From Glutinoglossum americanum (taxonomy: Eukaryota > Ascomycota > Geoglossomycetes > Geoglossales > Geoglossaceae): 64,000 nt of DNA. Each line of letters begins with the position of its first letter. Positions within the stretch are counted from its first letter, which is position 1. Under the pieces are notes generated by a model. The model saw nothing but the letters and a program-made list of their open reading frames with translations. It was not told the DNA's origin and ran no database searches. The stretch lies in assembly GCA_020080175.1 (NCBI GenBank), contig JAGHQL010000084.1, positions 45,599-109,598 on the forward strand, read 5' to 3'. Made by a program: the position numbers and the translations under genes. Positions 1 to 10,052 of this stretch are shown here, piece by piece.

Positions 1-1480
1 AACAGTGACCAAAAGTCCCATCAAAAAGACTGCTGAATGCCACCCCAACGCGATGTAATTATTGCAATTCTTGATATTTTTTAATTCTGATCGCTGCAAT
101 CGTTTCGCCATGTCTGAGATATGAACCTACCCAATTTTCACCATAAGTTTTGCGTTGCGTTGCGCGTCGGACTTTCGCCAAGACTTCTGGCCTAAAAAGT
201 CGCTCGGTTCACTATACGTCCGCAGTTCTCGTAGTCCACCCAGGAATCGTGGTGGATTACGGGCCCGGAGGCCTGTATAGTCAACGGGGCGACGTCGCAA
301 GCGATCTATACAGGGTTCACCATGCGGGACAAGGCGCTCCTTTGACTTCTCCCCATCCGGCTCGATCTTCCCCTTGATATAGACCCTGGCAACTGGTTGC
401 GGGTTCCGAGCTCTTCTATCCGCGTTGCTCTAGCTGCTTAGCCCATTCGTGAAGGTGGTGGTGGAAGCCCTTGGCCATGACTGTGCATCCGTTGGTGTCC
501 TCATCATCCAGAGAAAGGCTACCAGCCAGCCCGTTACCGCCTTGCCCGTTAGCTAGGTAAGCCTTTGACTCTAGGTCTAGATGCAGGAAACCCGTGGGCT
601 CACCCCCACAACCTGTGTCCTTGGTGACGTATGGACAGCCGCCAGAGTTTGTCGGGTCGAGCCGCCGCCGTCAGGGCATACCATACAGGGTCCTGTCTAA
701 CGAGTTGTTGTATTAAGCTATAGTACATGTTCCGAAGCCAACCTAGTCAAGAGGTTCCCGCCGGCGTACGATGGTGATGTCGATAAACGCCAAACTCGAT
801 ATTGATCTCCTCCCGCAGGTTATCCAGGTAAGAGAAGACCCCTAGCGCATTAACGGTCCCATCGTTCTTCCGGGCTTACCAGCTACCCAATCCCGCAAAC
901 CGCTTGAAGATCTGGACTTCCTCAAAGTCGAAGACCAGCTTCTGCAGATTAGCATGCTGGAACACACTTAGTAGGTCCTTCGGGAATGGCAGGCAGTCTG
1001 TCTCGGCGGAACCAATCTTCTTTCTGACCCTGAGCCTCTTCAAGTTAAATCTATACCGGTTTCAATCGGCAGCAGATAATCTCCCGTGATTTATTGTTAT
1101 AGAGACCAACGGCGAGAGCGGCAACAAGGCGGAGGTGCCGTTGGCAGAGAGTCGCAAGCCAGCTTTGCTTGTTTCAAGAGGACAAGACCTTCTTTGTCTC
1201 CCAGCTTAGTCCCGGAATGGAGAATAAGAGCTAGAAGGCTTGGAGAGCAGCAGGAGTTCTTGGGTTCCTTCCAGCTGTTGGCCATTGTCTGTAGGGGCTG
1301 TTCCCCATGGAATTCTTCCTCTCCTCGGGTCTGGGCCCTATCTTCATCGGCACCCCCCAACCCTTCGACCTCTTCAATCTTTCTCTGCTCTCCTTGTTCA
1401 CCAGCTCTCCCAGTTTTCCCAGCCCCCCCCCGACTCCCCAGGTCCCCTCTACTCTTTCAGCTCTCCCAACTCTACCACCT
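1..1480. other. No gene recognised
   Basis: Open frames here are short and resemble no family I know. Composition is mixed and becomes pyrimidine-rich on the plus strand after about 1300, leading into the CT-rich minisatellite. Confidence 0.5.
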
Positions 1481-1484
1481 CGCA

Positions 1485-1612
1485 AGTCTCTCCTACCTCT
1501 CACGCCTCCCCTATCTCTCCCACCTCCCCCACCTCTCCCGCCTTTCCCACCTTTCCCATCTCTCCTGCCCCTCCTGCCTCTCCTGCCTCTCCCGTCTCTC
1601 CTGCATCTCCTA
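1485..1612. repeat. CT-rich minisatellite, 9-bp unit
   Basis: About fourteen imperfect tandem copies of a 9-bp unit close to CCTCTCCCA. Read on the minus strand it encodes Gly-Glu-X tripeptides such as GEVGEVGEIGEA, like a collagen-type track, and it forms the 3' end of the decayed ORF there. On the plus strand it gives Ser/Leu/Pro/His repeats that are almost certainly not translated. Confidence 0.75.
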
Positions 1613-2211
1613 CCTGGCTGCTCCCTCGACCTGTTACTGAAGCCGCCTGAGCCCTGAGTAGCTCGATAGTCTTTATTACGTCTACCGTCAGCACATGGGA
1701 ATCATCGGCCCAGCGGGTCAACTTTCCGGTGGCTGTCCGTTTTCTAGAAGTTTGTTGGTGGATAGCATTAGCTAATTGATTCCGAGCTTTGAGGGGGCCA
1801 CTCCTCTTGCTAAGGCGATGGAGCTGATGCAGCAAGTGTGTCCCCGAGTTGGCAGGCCACATCACATTCTCTAGAGCCTCTTTCGGGTGGCAGCCCTATG
1901 CCGTTTGGATACCCCACAGTTCGTGCTCCTTGCGGTTCTTAGTCTTCTGGAATCGAGCAATGCTCTGGGTTATAGCCAGCCAGTCAATCCTGTCCTTGAC
2001 CTGCTCTTGAGTCAGAGATCTGGCTTTCCAAAGTCGGTTCTCATTGAGGTATGTCTAAGCTATCTATACTGGTGAGATGGTTGAGCTGTTCGCTGCATTC
2101 GCTGGTAGCTGTAAGGAGCTCAAGAATCCAATTAAGCTGTTCCTGGGGTTGAAGGGAAGGCAAAGAGGCCATCAGATCCTCTGGTGAAGGTATTTCTGTT
2201 GGTGCATCCAT
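1500..2211 (-). pseudogene. Decayed ORF ending in GEX repeats, family unknown
   Basis: From an ATG at 2211 the minus strand reads a plausible acidic N-terminus (MDAPTEIPSPEDLMASLPS) that meets a TGA. A second frame continues with a basic helical segment (LTQEQVKDRIDWLAITQS, then FQKTKNRKEHELWG), which meets a TAG. The same frame then continues through a segment containing HLLHQLHRLSKR into the GEX repeat. One frameshift plus one stop suggests a broken gene, possibly of a dispersed element, because a perfect palindrome lies 77 bp upstream of the ATG. I do not recognise the family. Introns could explain part of the interruption. Confidence 0.3.
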
Positions 2212-2287
2212 CGTGTGGGTTTGTGTGGCAAGTAATGTGTTGACTATGCTCTGTTAGGTGTCGAAGCGGTTTGCCGCTTACTAATCT

Positions 2288-2311
2288 ATCTGACCAAAAT
2301 TTTGGTCAGAT
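2288..2311. repeat. Perfect 24-bp palindrome
   Basis: The sequence is its own reverse complement over 24 bases, centred on AAAATTTT with flanking TCTGACC and GGTCAGA. It lies about 77 bp upstream of the ATG of the decayed minus-strand ORF. It could be a dimeric transcription-factor site or the terminal repeat of a lost DNA transposon. No second copy was noticed in the window. Confidence 0.85.
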
Positions 2312-3946
2312 GGTTTTGAACGGTTGCTCACTTTCTTAATCTGTTGCCTTATAATTAACACTTGCGAAGCGCCTTGTACCTCTTTAGCACCAATTCACCT
2401 GCCTAACAGTTACGCAGTTGGGAAGAGCCCAATGTCCCCCACCTTTGCCAATCAATATGGAAGGAGACGTAGCACAATAAAGACCAGACGGAGTACGAAG
2501 AGCTCAACATCAACCTACTCGTGGGTCCATTATCTTTCCTTTCAATCATCCAATACCCCGCTTATCACTTGTAGGTAAACGGCGCCGTGCTCAAGGCGAA
2601 GAGCCTGAGATTAGGAAAGAACTGTCAGTATTTCCAAGCTCTCCTGGTTGTCGATACTGCTATGGTTTGCATCTACTTGCTGCCGGTAGTCATCAATCGA
2701 CGTCGCAGTTCTGAATGCGAAGCGCAAACTCAGCCTTCTCGCACGAACCTACGATTGCGGGAGAGATGCGACTTAAACCAACAACCAGCTGGCAAACCTG
2801 CGAGGTCATCACCCGGGACAGCCGAAAGATGCCATCGCAATAAACGAGAAGAGTGACCTCGATCTGACTACAAGATCCCTACAGCGCAAGCCGCGCACGA
2901 TAATCAACAATCGTCTGACAGAAAACGAAAGCGAGTGGAGATTGAAGAGGAGCAATAAACCACTTCTACACTCTCACTTTTCAATCACAGCGGGAAGCAA
3001 TCATAGCGTTTTGGGATTCGCTCTCAAAAGTGTGGCTCACCAAACGTGCTTTGGAAGAATTCAATCGAAGAACTGCTCAGCCTACTTATCCTGGTCACTC
3101 TCTTTCTATAAGCTAATATGACTGGAAGAGAATTTCCTATTCAAATCAAATGAAGCAGTTTGCCAGACTCGGTGGCTCCTGGCCGCCTGGCACCCCAATC
3201 AATCTGTCGGGTTTGAATATCGGTGCAGAGTTCCCTCGGATCGCTTGGCCCTAGTCTAATTATTTGCTCGGGAGACTCCTAGAATGCAATCCCTCCAACC
3301 CTTTTTATCGAACGTATTCCTTTTCCAACTTTGAAATACGTGTTTTTTTATACTATTCGGTTTCGATGCAGCGTAGGATGGTTAAGGGTTCTGGTAATCC
3401 TGGTCTATAGATAGGTAGCTAGTCAGTGTTTCTCGCCATTTATTCTAGCAAGAAGAGTGGTGCCGTTCCAGCATTTATTCTACCATCAGCCGGGCATGTT
3501 CAGTGCATAGTAGTTGGTTGAGGCAGATAGGTGCATAGGTACAATTTCAGCTACTCCTCTGGCGTCCTGCTCGCTTTACGGCCGAGCACAAGGCTTGATT
3601 TTTTGAGGCAGGATATTCCTATTGCTATAGCTATGTGCTCCGGAGCTCTGGAAGGGATAAAATTTCTTTCACAGTTATCCGCTTTCTTGGGGTTTTGTAT
3701 TTCGAGACGCCGTCACCCAACGGCGTAATTACCTTACCTAATTTAGTCAGCTTGCTAGAGCTTAGGGGATAGGAGGCCGTTAGACACTTACTTTGTTTTG
3801 GAGCTCCGCCTTGCTTGGGCATAGTTGTGGGGTTCCCTTGGTGTCTGCTTAGAATCCGCTCTAACGAATAACCTGCCTATTTGCCTTTCTGCGCCCGCGT
3901 TACATGCCCCTATTTGAAAGCTGGTCAACGGCCGCATTTCATCCCT
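2312..3946. other. No gene recognised
   Basis: Only short open frames without recognisable motifs. This is the 3' flank of the NLR gene and may hold its terminator. Confidence 0.5.
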
Positions 3947-6900
3947 TTACATCTGGGCCTGATACCATGCTGCCACCCACCCATCTTCCCAGCCGGGTAG
4001 CTGGAAGCTGGGGATTTCCAGCGAGGGGGAGCGGCCGAGCATGCCACACTCTTTAAAGATGTGGCCGGGGTGTGTTTCGCTAGACGTTGCGATACACTTG
4101 AAGCAGAAGTCGAAGTCAGGGCAGCTACTACAGCTGCGCCGTATACCGTATATCACCTATCATCGCGTTAATAGGCAGTTAGGGGGGCGGAGGGGATGGA
4201 GCATATACCTGCTCGCATCCATCGCAGATAAAATCGGTATTTCTACCCCTGCGAAATGGCCCAAGGCCATCGCCAGAAGGCTGTATCCGTGCCTGCCAAC
4301 CAAACTGGTCGCTGTAAACGTAGGGGCTGTCATAGAAAGGGTTTGAAACAGATACCAAATACCTCACTATACGGTCGCGTCCAAAAAACAATGCCACCCG
4401 GGTTGGGGACCACCCGATATCAGTCTTCTTGCTTGTATCAGCGCCGCTCTCAACTAATGCCTTAACAGCATCCAGATTTACTCCCCTGCAGGCCCAATGC
4501 AGGGGGGTCCAACCATCTCCGTCGGGAATATTGGGGTCCACGGATATTCCCAAAAGGTAGCTGACACAATCCGCGGATCGCCCCGTGGCTGCGTGGTGTA
4601 GCGCTGAACGGCCCTGTTTATCCCTAGCACGAGGATCAGACCCAGCCTCTACGAGTGTGGTTAATAGCGAAGCCCAACCACCCGCCGCAACCCAATGGAT
4701 AGCTCTACAGCCATGTCTGTCAGTGGAATTTACGTCCAGCCCGTCATCTAACAGAAGTCGAGCTACTGCTTCATCGATTGCACTCGCGGCATTTTGGATC
4801 GCGCTACTATGGTATGCGGTCTTGGTAGTCTCAATTAGCTTTTTGTGCGGCAGGAGTTGAGCTACTGCCTCACGATCTCCGGGTAAGGCTACTTGGAAAT
4901 CCTCGTCGGCTCCCCTTGCTGGCGAGATCTGGGCCGTTTCTTGGCCAAACCCGGGGTTGGCTGTTTTGATCTCAGTACCGCAACATCTACCATCGGCATT
5001 TACATCTGCCCCCCTTTCTAGCAGGAGCCGGACTACTGCATCATGGCCACTGGCCGCAGCCGCTTGAAGCGCACTGCCCCAGCGACCGCTCCTAGCGTTT
5101 ATGTCTGCTCCATTTTCTAGGAGGAGCTGAACTATCGGGAGGTTGCCTCGGGCTGCGGCTGCTTGGAGTGGTTTGTCGGGACCCCCACCATCGTCGTTTG
5201 CATCTGCCCCGTTATTCAAGAGGAGGTGGATAACTTTCTCTTCGCCAAAATGAGCAGCTAACCGGACTGCGTTACCAAGGTGGCCAGAAGAGTCTTTATA
5301 GTTTACATTCGCTCCTTTTTGAAGTAGTATTCCTACCACCTGCTCACGGCCGAAGGCGCTGGCGGTTTCAAGAAGCGGGCCGAATCGCCCCCTTGGAATG
5401 TTAACGTCAATTGTTCGAAGCTCTTCTTCGATAAAGCTAACGATGCCTTCCTCTGTCGCTATGTAGAGTAGTGTTGTACCAGCAGGGTGGTTGACATTGG
5501 GATTAATTTGGTCGTTGGCTAGAGTAATCCAAGTCAGGAGGCACTCCCCACCGTTTTTAGCCTCCAATTTCCGAACTTGAGAGGACTGGCAGACTTCTAG
5601 AGCCTCCAGCGCCTTCCAATGCTCTATCCATATAAATGTTGCATATGAGATGAACGGGAGTGACCGGGCGAATGTGCTAACTGCTATTCCTGGCGGTAAA
5701 CGCGGCAATTCCCCAAGCTCTGAGATTGTAAGATATTGTATGCAAGATCGTAGCAGGTACTGATGACCTCTTGCAACGGGATCACTCTCAGATCCCGGTC
5801 CCAGAACCCGAAAGCCATCCGCGAACAGAAGGAAGTCCTTGACCGACTGGTGGATAAACTTTACAGTCGCCTTGGATTCGGTTTCACTGGCGGTAACTTC
5901 GACAAGCCCGCCACATCTACTGCGGATACGTTTTTCCATCTCCTTATCACCACGTACTAGCTCCTTTGAGCTTACCATGCTCCTCTGCGATTCAAATGAC
6001 TTTTCGGACCCAAACGCTATAGCGAAGCGAAATTCCTCCAATGTTAGCGGCCTCACCGCGCAGAGAATAAGTTGCAACATGAGTCGAGTCTCGTCTACAT
6101 AGCGTTTCTCGATCCCGCCTAGCACTCGTCGATACACCCCATCAAGGTCGAGAGGGATGGATGATAGCCGATCTCGCAATTCGTTAATCGTATCGCCTTC
6201 CGCATCTCCCTTTAATAGTTCTTCAACCACAAGGCTTACCCACAAGAAGACTCCATTTGCCCTCTGGATGATTTCGGTTCTGAGTAGCTGGGAGTCGTCG
6301 CCACCGCCATCGTTCGATTGGCAAAGGCTTTCCGTCTTTTCGTGGACATAGCTGCGAATATCTCTTGATGTCTCTTCGGGGAGAGAAATCCCGGGGTATC
6401 TCCCAAGACTAGCCCAGAGTATCGTGGTCGGGCGTCCTGATATGCATACTTTGGTAGTCGATTTGACCGCAGCAACCCTTTGCAAAAACGAAACGTGATC
6501 CTGAAGAGGACCATCACATTCATCTAAAGCGTCAATAAAGAGGTAAATGCCTCGCGAGGAAGGGTTTTCAGCAACTGACGACACAAATATCCTTCGGAGG
6601 GTGGAGATGCTCCATTGCATTCCATCTGAGCGGTTTTGACTTTTTTGCATTTGCCTATAGGCCTCAATGGCGTGCCGAAATAGGGATGGGTCTCGCTCAA
6701 GGATTTGGACCAGGAGGGATCGTAGTAGGCCCTCCATGGACCGCTCAAGCCTCGTACCCCGGCCACAGAAAAAATATCCTACAATGATAGGGCGGCTGCC
6801 AAGAACATCTGACACCTGTATGGATAGCGTCGACCGATTTTGGAAGAGCAGTTTCATTAGCGTTGATTTGCCGCAGCCAGGTTTGCCTTGCACCCAAAAT

Positions 6901-8876
6901 ATAGCCTTATCATTCACCAGCCATTGGCAGAAGGCCTCATTCTTCCAGATCCACTGGAAGGTGTCGCTATGTGGTTCGCAAACATCATTTAGTCGATTGC
7001 CAAATTCCGGGAACGACAGACTCTGGAGACAGCCTTTCAAAATCCGTTAGCTCATTCTAATGGAGGATATCGTGTAAAACGTGTTTTTGCCTTTTTGTTC
7101 CTTCGTCAGGTCTATCGGAAGTTTGCAGTTAGTTATAATCTATTATGAAATAAATAAAATAGCAGCATGAGTCCGCCATACAACCTCCGCGTGATTCTCC
7201 CCGCTATTGCTAAGGTGTATGTGCATAGGAGCAATAAAAGGAATTTACCTTTAATTTCTGAGAATTGAGTCTCAGTCACACTTGCGGCGCCGGCAGCGAG
7301 CTGCCTTAAGTGCTGCAGAACAACGTAATAATACTTATCCCGGTGAGAAAACTTCACGATGTCGGAGTGGCTTCGATTGATCGCCTGGATATGGTGAGCT
7401 TCCGACTCCCAGGGTCGGCCGTGAGTTGCGGAAGAGCTGTCTACTAAAATAGCTCGTGGCCCGGTCATGGACCAGAAATCCCCGTGCTGATGATGGTTGA
7501 GTGAGTAAATCGTAATCGCCAGTAAAGTATTTAGTTAGTGCAGCTTACTTGTTGAGCAGTTGGCGACTCCTCTGTTTCATAGAAGGAGATGATCTTACAA
7601 TCCCTGGAATCGAATACCTTACAGAAAGCCCTGTGTTGGTTGCGGAGGTATCCTGATTCCTTTCCTAAGGTCAATAGGAATAACATGTTGGGCTGACCCT
7701 CCACCATTGGAATCAAAGAACTAATATTGACCCCTTGATTCGGCACACCAAAGAATAGGATCCCACAAGTAGATCTAAAATTGAATTTATCTATATCACT
7801 CCCTTCGCTCATCTGAATAAGAGCCTTTAACGTTTAGTTAGCCTTTCGGACGGGATTTTTGCCACCATGAATTGAGATTAGGTTAGACAAGATACCTCCT
7901 TGATTACAAGCCCGCCTAGGCTATGACAGACGAAGATTATGGGTCTCCGTCTGGAAGTTTCCTAGATCGGTATAAGTTTTCATTCCTTAGCTGCATTTAT
8001 TCATACTTACCCTGTACTGGTTTCGTATAGCTCCTAAACTAACTCTAAACGTGGAAGCAATCGCCTCAAGGTCTTGAAACGACCGGCTATCGGCCAATTT
8101 TGTGTGGTATCCATATATTAATACACGGGCGCTAGGGATGTCATCAGGCAGGGCATCTCTGAGCCACATGTATTGACCTCCACGCTCTTTGAACGAACCG
8201 AACGCATGGCTGCCGAGACCAGACACTGCTACAATGCTGCTTGTGTTGGCAGACGGGTACCTAGGTTCTAGAGATTGAAACTTACTCAACCCCGTGGTCT
8301 TCGTCTTTTTCAGCCGAATCCATTGGCGTAAAGCCTTCAAAGTGGCTGTCAATGATGATATGCTGTTGATGTTCCGTGGATTGCTCGTCATCACCATCGG
8401 ATCCGTTACCCGGCATGTCGATCATCCATTCGCTGCTGCCACTTGGTAGAAGGTTCGAAATTCCCTCAAAAGTGATTGTTGCTACCTTCTCTTCGTGTTG
8501 GTGAGGTGAGGAGGCGAGCGAGCAGATCTCGAGCCTTGAGTCTTCATCCAGAGCCAACTTTGACCTGAGGAACGTTCTTGCCGACCTACGACTATGTGTG
8601 GCAGATAACCCACGAACTCGCAGGGTTCTCAAGTAAGTATTACTGCTGCAAGCAGGTGGCGGGGGTGTTGTGAGAGCATCGCTTCCAGCTTCCCCAAGGG
8701 TCACAAGGGTGAGCCCTGCAGGTTGTGAATGTAGCTGCGATCCAAGATCTAACGCCGGGCTCTACGGAGGAAGCGAGTCAATTAGCTGCAGCCGCTCTAG
8801 TTCCAGCGATTTCGTGCCCTACTATGAAATTCAACCTCCTTCGCTTCTGCGCTCTAGTAGAGCCCTCTGAAGCCAT
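3947..8876 (-). CDS. NLR-type protein: alpha/beta hydrolase - NACHT - ankyrin repeats - ZZ finger
   Basis: Probable STAND/NLR signalling protein, a class linked in fungi to non-self recognition and heterokaryon incompatibility. Seven exons fit by phase: (upstream)-8286, 8239-8011, 7961-7896, 7824-7549, 7486-7249, 7033-4209 and 4156-3947. Domains in order: an acidic N-terminal region with HFEGFTPMDS; a SesB/DUF676-like hydrolase with VSGLGSHAFGSFKERGG and the nucleophile elbow CHSLGG (Ser about 258), then ILVDSSSATHGRPWE; NACHT with Walker A GKPGCGKST (about 487-495) and Walker B LFIDALDECD; about nine ankyrin repeats; and a C-terminal ZZ-type zinc finger with Cys pairs CDGC, CSSC and CFKC. 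The small 22-codon exon carries the catalytic elbow. The start is uncertain: exon 1 has no in-frame ATG near its 5' end, so I propose a short extra exon from the ATG at 8876 (basic RAQKRRR), spliced at a CAG near 8735. Length would be about 1448 aa. Sure of the family, less of the N-terminus. Confidence 0.87.
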
Positions 8877-10052
8877 GGCATAAATATGCGCGACAACAGA
8901 GAGCACCTCTAATTGGTAATAGGCTCTACCGTGAGCTGGCCGCTTAAGATGGTAGATGGCCGTCGGATATTGAGTAGTCGTTAGAGTGCGAATTTGCTGT
9001 AGATGGCGAGCCTTAAGTCTTGGCATCTCAGCGGAGAAGCTCGGTTGTCAGCTTCTTAGTTGACAAGTAGGCTTGGCCAACCAGACGACTTGACGATCAA
9101 TCAGCCAATCTGTTTGCTTAAGCGACATACTGGCCCGTTTCATTTCTACTTTTTCCTCGCCGAGAATTGAGATGCTTTACGCAATCGGCGGGATTCGACT
9201 CCTCGGTCACCACTCAAAGAGCAAGGTCACTTAACAAACACATCAACCTTCATGTCAATTTGTGAAAATGTGCCTATATGACAACATTCAGGAACAGATA
9301 CTATCCCTGAAATCCGTTGTTCACACACAACAACGCCGATGCAATACCTGCATCTCTTCAACTCAAGCAGCTGATGGATTGGCCAGCAGGAAATCACCTA
9401 CAGAACGTTGGTCCAGCAATCGTCTTTCTGTCCGATTGCCCGACCACAGCAAACAGCGACTCAAGCTCAAAAACGCCCTTATGGTAACCAAGCACTCTTT
9501 CCAACTAGTCCAATACCGCATCTCATAGCCCAAACCCCCAGAGGGTCCGATCTAGTCATACGGGTAATAAAGCGACTACTCGGTACACATCATTACAAAG
9601 CCCCCACCGCACCATCCAGCCCCAAAGGCAAGTGAAAGGGCAGAAAGAAAAAAGAGACACCCTTTTTTCGTTGTAAATAATAACAAACAATGCCTTGCCG
9701 AGACTAGAAAACGCCCAAGCCAAATGGATAGTAAATTCAACAGACGAATAGCCGGGTTGGCCTAGATCGAGAAAATAAACCTTTACCAGTGAGCCCCAGC
9801 CAAGTTACCAAAACCCCAGTTATACCCCGTCAGCCCAATATGGTCCCCCTCACCAAATCGACACGCAAGCAAAGTAGCCGCCAAGGGTAGCCCCGAGCCC
9901 AGACCGTCCATCCAAATACCGAACACGAACACATTAGAAAGAAAACCTTAGGCGATGCGTGCAGCTGCGCTATGACGACAAACATATTCTCTCAAAAAGA
10001 GAAACCCTCTCAAGCACCACCCCAGCTTCCCTCCAAAAGCCAACCACCTCAA
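8877..10052. other. Intergenic, no gene recognised
   Basis: Lies between the 5' end of the NLR gene and the 3' end of the next gene, both on the minus strand. It should hold the NLR promoter and the upstream gene's terminator. From about 9600 it is A-rich on the plus strand. No TATA-like or repeated element stood out. Confidence 0.5.

Noticed and set aside
1086-1657. Three overlapping plus-strand frames rich in Ser, Pro and Leu
   Set aside because: They translate the CT-rich minisatellite; all three frames are open for the same compositional reason.
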